In this document: piece after piece, positions 7,759 through 16,572 of the stretch
How positions within the stretch are numbered: position 1 is the stretch's first letter
Layout: the number at the start of each line of letters is the position of its first letter
Assembly: GCA_910579155.1 (NCBI GenBank)
Contig: CAJTTS010000034.1
Coordinates: 1 to 31,849 of the forward strand
Length of the DNA: 31,849 nucleotides
Reading direction: 5' to 3'
Source: an uncultured Oscillospiraceae bacterium
GTDB lineage: Bacteria > Bacillota_A > Clostridia > Oscillospirales > Oscillospiraceae
The notes under the pieces: generated by a model
Seen by the model: the letters and a program-made list of their open reading frames with translations, nothing else
What the model was told of the DNA's origin: nothing
The model's database searches: none
Position numbers and translations under genes: made by a program

Positions 7759-10700
7759 TCACTTTCGTTTATGCAGAAAATTGTAAAGCATCTGCGCTGT
7801 CTCTGCGCGGGTGGCCTGCCCGGTGGGGTCCAAAATACCGCCGCCCTTTCCATTGAGGATGCCGCGCTCCGTTGTCCAGCGCAGGGCTTCCTCCGCCCAA
7901 TCGCTGGCCTTGTACGCATCGGCAAAGTGCAGCTCCCGATCCGTAGCGGCGGGGCTTCCGGCGTACCGCCACAGCATGACAGCCAACTGCGCCCTGGTGA
8001 TGTTATCGTTGGGGCCGAAGGCTCCGTTGCCGTAGCCCCCGATGATGCCCTGGGCCGCTGCCCAGGACACCCCCTCGGCGTACCACTGGCCGTTGTCCAC
8101 GTCCGCGAATACGCCCGTAAGGGCTTGGGTGGGGTTGTTCTCCAGGTTGTGGAGCACCACCGCCAGCATCCCTCGGCTCATGGGGGCCTCGGGGCTGAAC
8201 TGCCCGGGGGCGGTGCCGTTGAACAGCTCGTGGGCGCTGGCAAAGGCCACGGCGTCCGCCGCCCAGCTCGTGGCGGGCACGTCGGCAAAGGTGCCGCTGT
8301 TGTCCACGATCTCCAGCTTAGCGGAACCGTCCAGGGGGATGGTCACAGCGCCGTTATCCGCCACGGACTTCCGTACAACTTCCCGTGTGCCGTCCTCCCG
8401 TACCAGCACCGCCACGGTGCCGGGGGTGGCGCTGGCCGTGGGCACAGTGAGGGTCACGCCGCCGGGAACATTCTCCACGGTTTTTCCTCCCGCCGTCACA
8501 GTCAGCTCCACCGTGTTCCCCGTCTGCTGGGCGGTGACGGTGACGGCGCCGCCCGCGCTGGACAGGCTGCCCAGGCCCCCGTTGGGGATGGTCACGTCGG
8601 CCACGGGGGTGGATACCGTCAGGCTGGCGTTTGTCTGGCTCCCGAGCTGCCCCACGGTGGAGGCAGGGATGGACACCTCCGCTTTGGTCACGCTCCCGGT
8701 GATCTTGGGGGCGATCACCACATCCTCGCTCTTGTTGGCCACGGCCTGTTTTACGATCTCCTGGCCCATGGTGGTGTTGACGGTGGTGGTGGTTGTGCCG
8801 CCCTGAGTGCTGGCTGTGGGGGCGGCGGTGGTTGTGGTGGTCACGTTGGAGCTGCCCTGCCCGGTGGTGGTGACGGGGAGGGTGGAGCTGCCGGGGGTGC
8901 TGGGGCCGGAGGGCACATAGGTGCCGCCCCCGCCTGTGCTCTGTACCCACGGCGTAATTTTGCCCGTCAGGGTGGTGTAGTTGGCCGTGTCGGTGGGGGT
9001 AAAGATCCACTCATAGGCGGTGTTGGCCGTCACTTCCGTGGTGTCGGCCAGGGCCCAGGCCACGGTGCCCGTAGGTTTCAGATTGCTCCCCTCGGTGGTC
9101 AGTCTCACATCCGCCAGGGTCTTGCCGCTGGCGGAGATGGCGGTGTACTTGGGCGCGCCCGTGGGAGTGGCCTTGTTGATGGTCACAACAACGGTGCCCG
9201 TGGCCTCGGCGTAGTTGTCCTTGTCGGTGGGCACGAATTTGACGGTCTTGGTGCCGCTGTCCGCCACGTTGGTCAACGCCTGATTCTCCGCAAAGCTCCA
9301 TGTGCCGGGGACGTTTTTCCCGTCAACCGTGGCGGTGCCCTTAATTGCGGTATCGGGAACGGCCTCGCCGGTGTAGGTGATGGTGATGGGGTTCGCCGCC
9401 AGGGTGGGCACGAATTTGTCTGTAACGGTGACGGTGATGGTCAAGTCAAAAGCGTTGTAATTGGTGGTGCTGGTCACGGGAACGGTGATCGTGCCGGTCT
9501 GCCCCTTCTTTTGACCGTCATTCACCAGCTTATAGGTCAGCACCGCGCCGTCCACAGAGGGTTCGCCCTCAAAAATGCCGTTATTATCTGTTTTGGTGGG
9601 CGTATCCAGCACATAGCCAGCCGGGAGCAGGTTGGATAGATCATAGGTTTTCGTCATGCCGAACTTGCCGGAGGTGCTGGCGGTGGTTGTGCCGGAGTAG
9701 GCGGCCTTGGCGATGTTCAGCGTTACCTTGGCCGTCAGCGGATTATAGTTGCCTGCGCCAGTGGCCGGGGTGAAGGTGGCGGTGTACTCGCCGCTGTCCC
9801 CCACGTTGGGAACCGTGTCCCCGGCCAGCTTCCAGGTGCCCGCCACATCGTTTCCGTTCAGCTTGGCGGTCAGGCCCTCAACGGTCAGGGCGGACAGCTT
9901 ATCGCCGTAGGTGCCTTTGGCGGTGCCGGTGCCGTCCACGGTCAGGTCGGCTTTGCCGATGGTGAAGGCGCCCTGGGCGGTGCCGGAGTAGTTGCCTTTG
10001 CCTGTGACGGTAATGGTGGCGGTGCCAGCATTGGTGTTGCCGGCGTAGGCCACGGTGTAGTCGATGTCCTTCACCAGCGTTTGCCCACCCAGGGTCACAA
10101 CAGGATCGGGTGTGAGGGCGCTCCCGGTGTAGGTGAACGGGCCGGTGGCACTCACTGACGCCCCGGCGAAGGGCTTGGCAGTGATGGTGAAGGTGGTGGA
10201 GCCGCTGACATCGTAGTTGCCCGCCACATTCGCGATGGTGACGGTGGCGGTGCCAGCGTTGGTGTTGTTGCTGTACCCCACTGTGTACTCGCTGGCCGGG
10301 ATTATGGTATTGCCGTCCTTAACAACAACGGCGGGCTTCTTCTCGGTGCCGTCATAGACAAAGGTATCGGGGGTCAGCGCAATGGCAGGGCTGGTGACAG
10401 GTTTGGGGCTGATGGTCACTGTCAGCGGGGTGGTGCTTGCCGCCGCTGTATTGTCCGTTTCCGGGATGTTGGCGGTGAGGGTGTATGCCCCCGCGTTCAT
10501 TGGCTCGGCGCTCCAGTCAAAGGTCACATCAGCATAAGTCGCGCCAGTGATGGTCAGATCGTCCGCCGTGGGGTTAGGGATCGTCTGACCGTCATAGGTT
10601 TTGCTTGGGTCATAGCCTTCGGCAAAGGCGATTGTGGGCTGGGATTTGCTGATGGTCAGCGTCAGCGTGTTCGTACTCTCGGCGGCGGCATAGTTGCCTT

Positions 10701-13611
10701 TTGCCTCAACGCGGGCCTTGATGGTGTAAATCCCGGCGTCGGTGGGCAGACCGCCCTTAAACTCGCTGCCGCCCTGCTTTGCATAGGAAAATTGGCAGGG
10801 GCCTGTGTCGTGGGTGATGCCAAGCTGAATACCATTCGGCCCGGTGGCTTTGGGTGCGGTAATGGCCGCTGGATTGCCGGTATAGGGTAGCTCCTGGATG
10901 GTGCTTTCCCATGCAAGGGTAGGCGTGGCCGGACTGATGGTAAAGGTCGTACTGGCAGAGCCGGAGTAATTGCCGTCCGCTGTCGCGGTGACGGTCACGG
11001 TGGCTTCACCCGCGTCAATGTTGCCGGTGGCGCTGATGGTGTACTGGTCGGAATCAATCGTTGTTCCGTTCAGCTCCACCGTCACTTCCCCTGCTGCCGG
11101 GACAATCGCCGTGCCGGTGTAGGTGTAGCTGCCGCTGACGGTCACAGTTGCGCCGTCGAGCATGGTTTTCTTTGTGGTGATGGACGCACCTGTGCTGTCA
11201 GGGGAGGCGTTGTGGTTGTCGTCCTCTTTCAGACGGGAATAGAAAGTATACGCCTTATTCGGATCAAGCCCGGTGAACGTCGGGCTTTCCTGCCACTCGC
11301 CACCGTCCACCTTGTACTCCCCGTTTGTAATGGTATTCAGCGTGATGCTGTTGTCCGTGACCTCCGCCGCAGAAGGCGCGGCAGGCGTGGCCTGATCCGC
11401 CTTGGAGATCCCCGTTGTGGTGACGGTGGTGCTGGACAATGTATAGTTGTCCTTGCTGCCACCCTCCAGAGTGATGCCGCTGGCGGTAACGGTCTTGTTC
11501 TCTCCCGCATTGGCGTTGTCGTAGGCGTAGCCGGTGGCCGTGGCGGTCACATCATCGTTGCCCACCTTGCCCTCCAATGTAATGGACAGGCCAGCAGGGA
11601 CGGCAGTTGTGCCGTCATAGGTCTTGGCGGCGGTGCCGGTAATGGAGGGCGTCAGCGGGGCGGGGTCAACGGTGAAGGGCAGCACACAATCTGCCAACTT
11701 ATTATCGTCGTCGCGAATAATAATGATTTCAATTTTCATTTTATGTGTTCCGGCACTCAGGAGGGTGCCGTTTGTCAGTTTAGCCATAGTGGGAGGGTCA
11801 ACAATAACGTCATTAGAAAAAATATTTGTTACTCCAGACGGGCTATTCACATTAGCAGCTACCACCACCGTTTCCGTCAGGGTTTCTTCCGCCGTGACCA
11901 CCCCGGTCAAATCCCCATAGACCAGCTTGGGAATGTGGATCGTCACGGTGCCTAAATCCTTTCCATAGCTGCAGGTTTTGCAGGCTTCGCTCACCGCTAT
12001 GACCGTGCCGCTGGCCTCGGCGGTGCATTTGATTTTATGCGCCTCCACATTTTGATACCCGCAGAGCTTACAGATCCGGGTGTGGCTGGTGTCGTTGTGG
12101 GTGTATTCGCCGTAGTCGCAGTTTTCCGCCGCCTTGGTATAGCCGCAGTAGGGGCAGCTCAGGGTGTGAGTACCGTCGTTATTAGCAGTCGGCGTGACAT
12201 CCTTGTGCTGGCACTCCTGCACCGTCACAGGGCCAGCCAACTCTTTCAACTCGGACAGGAGGATAGGGGTGTTGCCTTTGTAATAGGCGCAGTTTTCAGC
12301 CAGCAGACTGGCAAGTGTATGGGAAGAACCCACCGAAATACTACTGTAAGTTCCGGCGGAGAGCTGGGCGAATCGTGCTGGAGCGACACGCAATCCACCT
12401 ACGGTACCCTGTATGGACACGCTCTCACCTGTGACGGATAGAACTGATGTGTTATCATCAACGAGCACACCATACCTTGAGCCGATAAAGGTTCCGCCTT
12501 CCAGTGTTAGTGCGCCTCCACGTAAAGTAATGGCTTGAGGATAATTACCATCTGTTCCGGTGTAAATGACCTTGCCATTTCCTCTTATGGTCAAATGGCC
12601 GCTGCCCGACACGAAAAAAACACAGTATGTGGGATTGGCGATTGTTTTCCCATTCAGATTCACTGTGAAGTTCCCGGAGGACAGCGCGATGTACGTTTCA
12701 AAATTCACGTCTGTCAGCAGCGTCACCGTTGCTCCTGTGTTTTCCTCGGTGAACGCGCTGGCAAGGTTGCTTTCGCCATAGTAGCCGATCACCGCATTGT
12801 CCTTCTCGGCTTTCGCCGCAGCGGTGATGTTGACCGTTGCCGTCCCCTCGGCCCCGGCCATGTTGCCATTCTCAATAAATTTCGCGGTGAGGGTGATTCC
12901 CGTTTTCGGGCCACTCGCGGCAAGCAGCACTTCGGAGGCGGGGACGGTCATGGTGTAGGTGCCGTCCACCGCGCTGACAGGCTCGGACACCTGCGTAGTA
13001 CCCACAAATACCGCCATCTGGCCCGCAGTGGGCGCGGCAAGGCTGGACGCAAACATGGCGGAGTTGGCCGGGGCCGGAGCGTCCCCGGTGGGCGTGGGCG
13101 TGGCCTTGACGGTGATGGTGTCGCTGGCGGTGAAGCTGGTAGTTTCCTCGCTGCCGTTGAAGGTTTTCACCTTGCCCTCACTCGTTAAATCCGTGCTGGA
13201 CTTCGCCACGGTAAAGGTCTTGCTGATGGACGTATGCCCCTCTTTGGAGAAGGTCACGGTATAGTCCCCAGCCGCTTTTACCTCTGACGGGTCAATGGTG
13301 TGTGTCCAGCCCTCCGCGCTGGCTTTGACGGTAAAGGTCTGATTGAAATAGGTGCCTGTGCTGGTTTTGGAGGCGTCAATTTTGATGCCGGACACATCCA
13401 GCGCCTCGCCGGTATACACCAGCTCCGGCACCACGATCATATCCTCGGTGGGGTCGCCGTTAATGGTGTACTTGCCGTTAGGGTCGAGGGTCGTGCTGGA
13501 AGCCAGATAGCTTGCGTCCGCCAGCGTCAGCTCGCACGTCCCGGTGGTGGGGGCTTCTCCGCTGCCTTTGCCAAAACCGTAAGATGTGCTGTTTCCGGCG
13601 GTTAGATTCAC
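7759..13611 (-). CDS. Giant SLH-domain surface protein with YDG/MBG-type repeats, 5'-truncated
   Basis: A 1950-codon cell-surface protein. Approximate layout in residues: 1-270 Ig-like repeats; 272-445 a beta-helix-like segment (NFTVNLNGKTI, GALTLEGGTFIG); 465-560 a Cys/His-rich part with CxxC pairs (CPYCGY, CKLCGY, CKTCSY). From 655 to 1555 there are tandem YDG/MBG-type bacterial Ig-like repeats (KTYDGTTAV, YTGTAIVPA, FVYDGTEKKPAVV, NAGTATVTI). A Thr/Ser/Gly linker occupies 1557-1620, a further beta-rich region follows, and three SLH domains (FADV...W, RAQLAVMLWRYAG, RAETAQMLYNF) fill 1775-1950. SLH domains bind pyruvylated wall polymers, so the protein should be wall-anchored and extracellular. 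However, no signal peptide exists: the first possible start is GTG 13611 without a ribosome binding site, and the frame stays open upstream to TAG 13672-13674 with in-frame repeat-like residues (GRLTINGGIVNLTAG). Adhesin function is inference. Confidence 0.85.
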   Translation of the reverse strand: MNLTAGNSTSYGFGKGSGEAPTTGTCELTLADASYLASSTTLDPNGKYTINGDPTEDMIVVPELVYTGEALDVSGIKIDASKTSTGTYFNQTFTVKASAEGWTHTIDPSEVKAAGDYTVTFSKEGHTSISKTFTVAKSSTDLTSEGKVKTFNGSEETTSFTASDTITVKATPTPTGDAPAPANSAMFASSLAAPTAGQMAVFVGTTQVSEPVSAVDGTYTMTVPASEVLLAASGPKTGITLTAKFIENGNMAGAEGTATVNITAAAKAEKDNAVIGYYGESNLASAFTEENTGATVTLLTDVNFETYIALSSGNFTVNLNGKTIANPTYCVFFVSGSGHLTIRGNGKVIYTGTDGNYPQAITLRGGALTLEGGTFIGSRYGVLVDDNTSVLSVTGESVSIQGTVGGLRVAPARFAQLSAGTYSSISVGSSHTLASLLAENCAYYKGNTPILLSELKELAGPVTVQECQHKDVTPTANNDGTHTLSCPYCGYTKAAENCDYGEYTHNDTSHTRICKLCGYQNVEAHKIKCTAEASGTVIAVSEACKTCSYGKDLGTVTIHIPKLVYGDLTGVVTAEETLTETVVVAANVNSPSGVTNIFSNDVIVDPPTMAKLTNGTLLSAGTHKMKIEIIIIRDDDNKLADCVLPFTVDPAPLTPSITGTAAKTYDGTTAVPAGLSITLEGKVGNDDVTATATGYAYDNANAGENKTVTASGITLEGGSKDNYTLSSTTVTTTGISKADQATPAAPSAAEVTDNSITLNTITNGEYKVDGGEWQESPTFTGLDPNKAYTFYSRLKEDDNHNASPDSTGASITTKKTMLDGATVTVSGSYTYTGTAIVPAAGEVTVELNGTTIDSDQYTISATGNIDAGEATVTVTATADGNYSGSASTTFTISPATPTLAWESTIQELPYTGNPAAITAPKATGPNGIQLGITHDTGPCQFSYAKQGGSEFKGGLPTDAGIYTIKARVEAKGNYAAAESTNTLTLTISKSQPTIAFAEGYDPSKTYDGQTIPNPTADDLTITGATYADVTFDWSAEPMNAGAYTLTANIPETDNTAAASTTPLTVTISPKPVTSPAIALTPDTFVYDGTEKKPAVVVKDGNTIIPASEYTVGYSNNTNAGTATVTIANVAGNYDVSGSTTFTITAKPFAGASVSATGPFTYTGSALTPDPVVTLGGQTLVKDIDYTVAYAGNTNAGTATITVTGKGNYSGTAQGAFTIGKADLTVDGTGTAKGTYGDKLSALTVEGLTAKLNGNDVAGTWKLAGDTVPNVGDSGEYTATFTPATGAGNYNPLTAKVTLNIAKAAYSGTTTASTSGKFGMTKTYDLSNLLPAGYVLDTPTKTDNNGIFEGEPSVDGAVLTYKLVNDGQKKGQTGTITVPVTSTTNYNAFDLTITVTVTDKFVPTLAANPITITYTGEAVPDTAIKGTATVDGKNVPGTWSFAENQALTNVADSGTKTVKFVPTDKDNYAEATGTVVVTINKATPTGAPKYTAISASGKTLADVRLTTEGSNLKPTGTVAWALADTTEVTANTAYEWIFTPTDTANYTTLTGKITPWVQSTGGGGTYVPSGPSTPGSSTLPVTTTGQGSSNVTTTTTAAPTASTQGGTTTTTVNTTMGQEIVKQAVANKSEDVVIAPKITGSVTKAEVSIPASTVGQLGSQTNASLTVSTPVADVTIPNGGLGSLSSAGGAVTVTAQQTGNTVELTVTAGGKTVENVPGGVTLTVPTASATPGTVAVLVREDGTREVVRKSVADNGAVTIPLDGSAKLEIVDNSGTFADVPATSWAADAVAFASAHELFNGTAPGQFSPEAPMSRGMLAVVLHNLENNPTQALTGVFADVDNGQWYAEGVSWAAAQGIIGGYGNGAFGPNDNITRAQLAVMLWRYAGSPAATDRELHFADAYKASDWAEEALRWTTERGILNGKGGGILDPTGQATRAETAQMLYNFLHKRK

Positions 13612-13671
13612 TATGCCGCCGTTGATGGTCAGCCTGCCGCCGCAGCCAGCGCTGTCATTAAGAGTTATTCT
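13612..13671 (-). pseudogene. In-frame upstream remnant of the SLH protein gene without start codon
   Basis: On the minus strand this 20-codon stretch reads ITLNDSAGCGGRLTINGG in frame with the gene below. It matches the style of glycine-rich repeats in giant clostridial surface proteins, where ITINGG-type units precede GIGGG-type units. It contains no ATG, GTG or TTG codon and begins directly after an in-frame TAG. This indicates that the original gene extended further upstream and was cut here by a deletion or insertion. Confidence 0.55.
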
Positions 13672-13692
13672 CTATTTTATCATCTTTACGAG

Positions 13693-13720
13693 AAAAAGTC
13701 TGCCTCCTGGCAGACTTTTT
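13693..13720 (-). terminator. Rho-independent terminator
   Basis: A perfect 12-bp stem AAAAAGTCTGCC (13693-13704) / GGCAGACTTTTT (13709-13720) with a 4-nt loop and T-runs on both strands. It would stop minus-strand transcripts from the GH65-AKR-GH13 operon before they enter the SLH gene remnant. Confidence 0.75.
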
Positions 13721-13730
13721 CGACAAGCTG

Positions 13731-13764
13731 AGTGCGGCAGCCTGGATATCCAGGCTGCCGCACT
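13731..13764. repeat. Perfect 34-bp palindrome
   Basis: Positions 13731-13747 are the exact reverse complement of 13748-13764, with no unpaired centre (GGATATCC at the middle). GTTTTA follows on the plus strand. It sits beside the terminator at 13693-13720 near the truncated end of the SLH gene. It may be a second terminator, or a palindromic unit connected with the rearrangement. Confidence 0.6.
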
Positions 13765-14108
13765 GTTTTACGCTTACATATTACTTATAATCTCAGATCC
13801 TTTAATAAGACAGTCTCCCTATAGGAGCAGTGGCCGTTAGAGCCGCACTGTGTTCCTAGTTAGCCTGTTAGCAAGCTGTCATAAACATATGACCAGGATA
13901 TTCAATCTGCGTATTGACAAAAATTCTGCATCTCGCAAAGGAAAAGGAGGGCCACGCTGTATAGTATAGAGCAAAAGATACCAAAGTGCCACTAATTAGC
14001 TATAAGAACTATTCTGTCTGTAGTAATATGATTATCGCAACAAGTTAACAAGGTGCAAGAAATTGGAAAATATAATTATACCTGTGGTTGTTGCGCTTTT
14101 CAGTTTTA
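13765..14108. other. Gene-free AT-rich spacer
   Basis: About 340 bp downstream of the minus-strand GH13 gene. No frame on either strand has a start with a ribosome binding site, and I see no tRNA or strong hairpin. The composition is clearly more AT-rich than the SLH gene to the left, consistent with a junction between DNA of different origin. Confidence 0.4.
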
Positions 14109-15401
14109 CTATTCAACCCGGGAAGTTTCAAAAATAATAGGTACCCCATGGCAGCAGATATGGTTAAATTTTACTTCTACGCTGCTTCCATCAGCAAGAT
14201 TCACATATATTCCATCGGGGGCGGCCACCGTCACTAAACTACTTGCTCCCTTTAAGCTGAAAATGCCGATTAACTGTTTTTCCTTAGAAGAATAAGTAGC
14301 ATACAGAATATCATCTATCATAGCTTGGACATGGTATGCACCATTGGTAATCAAAGGATTTTGTTTCATAGTGTAGAAGTACCGAAGCTGTTCGGAACGA
14401 TCTGCTGCAAAATCCCAATTCACTGGGTCTTTGTCAAAAAGGCTGGGCAAATGCGCACAGCCCACCTCCTGGCCACCATAAAGTAAAACCATCCCTTTTT
14501 GAAAATAAAGAAATGCGGTCCAGTTCAAAAGTGCAGTCTCATCCGGTATGATGAAACTGGCGCGCAAATTATCATGATTTTCCAGATACCGGAGTTTTAC
14601 ATAGTTATCTGGATAAATAGTTTCCTGCTGATTAACATATTCAGCGTATCGGGCCAAAGGAATTTTGCCCATCAGGTACTCCCTGAAATGGGTGAAAATG
14701 TCATATTCATAGCTGACATCAAAGGCCTGATAAATCTCGGAGTCTGACAAACTGGGGATTCCCTGCGCCCGCGTTCTGGCAATAAAGGCAGGATCAATTG
14801 ACTCACTGAGCCAAAAGCACCCAGGCCGGACAGATTCCACCTCATCCCTGGCCCGAAGCCAAAATTCAAGAGGCACTAAAGAAGCTACATCACATCGGAA
14901 CCCGTCCACCATAGACGCCCAGTATTTTAGCGTCTCAATTTGATAGTCCCACAATTCAGAATGGGAGTAATCAAGATCTACAACATCAGGCCATTCGCCA
15001 ATGCGGTTACCGGGGCTGCCATCACCCTTATGGTAAAACCAATCAGGGTGATTCTGGGCCAGCCAAGAATCTGGTGAGGTATGATTATATACCACATCAA
15101 TGATACATTTCATATCAAAACGGTGGATATCTTCTACCAAACGCTGAAAATCCTCAAGGGATCCATACTCAGGATTGACGGCTCGATAGTCAGAAATTGC
15201 GTATGGGCACCCCAATGTACCCTTATGCGATTCAGCGCCTATAGGATGGATAGGCATGAGCCATATAATATCTACCCCCAAGGATTTTATCCGCTGCAAA
15301 TCTTGGCGGACTGCTTCAAACGTACCCTCGTTACTGTGGTTGCGGACATATATTGAGTACATGACTTGATTGCGGTATTTTTTGATTGTATTTTTTGCCA
15401 T
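14109..15401 (-). CDS. Intracellular GH13 alpha-amylase family enzyme
   Basis: A 430-aa glycoside hydrolase family 13 protein without signal peptide, so it acts on imported alpha-glucan oligosaccharides. The four GH13 motifs are complete: DVVYNHT (102-108), GFRCDVASL with nucleophile Asp171, FWLSESID with acid/base Glu200, and LENHD with Asp277. An early CPYAISDYRAVNPEYG segment forms the usual GH13 substrate loop. It lacks an N-terminal CBM34/CBM48 domain, unlike the second GH13 enzyme of the locus. ATG 15401 is preferred over 15407 because AAAGG lies about nine bases upstream of it but almost touches the latter. It is the last gene of the operon 18831 to 14109, 64 bp after the Fe-S aldo/keto reductase. 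Hydrolase versus transglycosylase specificity cannot be read from the sequence. Confidence 0.9.
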   Translation of the reverse strand: MAKNTIKKYRNQVMYSIYVRNHSNEGTFEAVRQDLQRIKSLGVDIIWLMPIHPIGAESHKGTLGCPYAISDYRAVNPEYGSLEDFQRLVEDIHRFDMKCIIDVVYNHTSPDSWLAQNHPDWFYHKGDGSPGNRIGEWPDVVDLDYSHSELWDYQIETLKYWASMVDGFRCDVASLVPLEFWLRARDEVESVRPGCFWLSESIDPAFIARTRAQGIPSLSDSEIYQAFDVSYEYDIFTHFREYLMGKIPLARYAEYVNQQETIYPDNYVKLRYLENHDNLRASFIIPDETALLNWTAFLYFQKGMVLLYGGQEVGCAHLPSLFDKDPVNWDFAADRSEQLRYFYTMKQNPLITNGAYHVQAMIDDILYATYSSKEKQLIGIFSLKGASSLVTVAAPDGIYVNLADGSSVEVKFNHICCHGVPIIFETSRVE

Positions 15402-15465
15402 AACCATTATCCTTTCAAATGTCTGGCGATCTATTAGGCTGTATTACAGCTTGCCGGGAGAATCT

Positions 15466-16551
15466 TCATATATCAGAAATTTGGTGCAGCAAGTCTCGAA
15501 TCATCAGGTTCTGTGGACAAGCAAGCTCGCATTTACCACACCTAATACAATCGGATGCCTTTTTCCAGCCTTGAGTACAGGATGTACATTCCTTTCCTTG
15601 CCTTTTTGCGTTGTACATAGCAAAAAGATCCGGAATCGGTATAGCCTTTGGACAACAATCCACACAATATCGGCAGGCAGTGCAGGGGATGGCTTTCTCT
15701 CCAATCAAGATTGACCGTATATTCTCCAGTGCTGCCTGTTCCACCTCATTTAACTCGGCAGGAGCAGACATTGTGGCGGTGTTGTCCTCCATCATTTCCA
15801 TACTGCTCATACCGGACAGGATCATGCGCACATTAGGGAACTGGGCACAAAACCGCAGTGCGTAGCTAACGCTGCTCCCGCCACCCCATCCATCCAGTAT
15901 TTGAGCCGCCTCTGGTGGAAGATCAGCGAGCTTGCCTCCCCGCACAGGCTCCATAACAATGACGGGTTTATTGTGCCGTTCGCATACCTCATAACAGGCC
16001 CTGCTCTGTACTTTGGGATCGTCGAAGTCCAGATAGTTGAACTGGAGCTGGACTATCTCAATTTCTGGGTGGTCAGTCAAAATGCGATTCAGCACATCCG
16101 CTGTGTCATGGAAAGACATCCCCACATGGCGAATCTTACCCTCCGTTTTCAACTGCTGGACAATTTCAAAGGCATGGCACATAGTATAACGGCGATATAG
16201 CGTGCTGTTGAGCGCGTGAAATAGATAGAAATCGAAATAGTCTACACCGCAGGCCGCCAACTGAGTTTCAAAAATGGGGCGGATATCATCCGCTGTGCGG
16301 AAATAACCATCACTGAGCTTATTGGCAAGGATGTAGGATTCCCTGGAATAGCGTGAAACGAGACTGGCGCGGACAGCGGTTTCACTGTGCCCGCTGATAT
16401 ATCCGTGGGCAGTGTCAAAATAATTGAATCCCCGCTCCATAAAGCAGTCTACCATAGCACAGGTTTGGCTCAAATCCACCTGACTGCCATCCATAGGCAG
16501 GCGCATACAGCCAAAGCCAAACCGTTTTTTTATTTCAGGAAAGATTGTCAT
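15466..16551 (-). CDS. Aldo/keto reductase with C-terminal 4Fe-4S domain
   Basis: A 361-aa protein with an aldo/keto reductase barrel (residues about 8-270). The catalytic tetrad is present: Asp46 and Tyr51 in FDTAHGY, Lys78 in ILANKLS and His112 in LFHAL. A C-terminal ferredoxin-like part has two cysteine clusters, CTACRYCVDCCP and CIRCGKCELACP, each of the CxxCxxC...CP type that binds a 4Fe-4S cluster. Such proteins are frequent in anaerobic clostridia; the electron partner and the sugar or aldehyde substrate are unknown. The start ATG 16551 has GAGGTG five bases upstream. The gene lies 21 bp after the maltose phosphorylase stop and is cotranscribed with it, so it is likely under the same LacI operator. 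Confidence 0.9.
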   Translation of the reverse strand: MTIFPEIKKRFGFGCMRLPMDGSQVDLSQTCAMVDCFMERGFNYFDTAHGYISGHSETAVRASLVSRYSRESYILANKLSDGYFRTADDIRPIFETQLAACGVDYFDFYLFHALNSTLYRRYTMCHAFEIVQQLKTEGKIRHVGMSFHDTADVLNRILTDHPEIEIVQLQFNYLDFDDPKVQSRACYEVCERHNKPVIVMEPVRGGKLADLPPEAAQILDGWGGGSSVSYALRFCAQFPNVRMILSGMSSMEMMEDNTATMSAPAELNEVEQAALENIRSILIGEKAIPCTACRYCVDCCPKAIPIPDLFAMYNAKRQGKECTSCTQGWKKASDCIRCGKCELACPQNLMIRDLLHQISDI

Positions 16552-16572
16552 AAAAACACCTCAAATGCAGCG

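Noticed and set aside
8354..9010. 218-codon minus-strand frame rich in His, Arg and Gln
   Set aside because: It is an alternative frame of the same SLH gene, caused by GC-rich Thr codons (ACC/ACG). No start signal.
7714..9639. 641-codon plus-strand frame opposite the SLH gene
   Set aside because: The predicted protein is a low-complexity Gly/His-rich string produced by reading the Thr/Val-rich repeats backwards. The minus strand encodes well-defined SLH domains here.
8700..11700. Repetitive DNA considered as a CRISPR array or tandem-repeat locus
   Set aside because: The repeats are degenerate, in coding register and of about 80 residues each. They are Ig-like protein domains, not short identical repeats with unique spacers.
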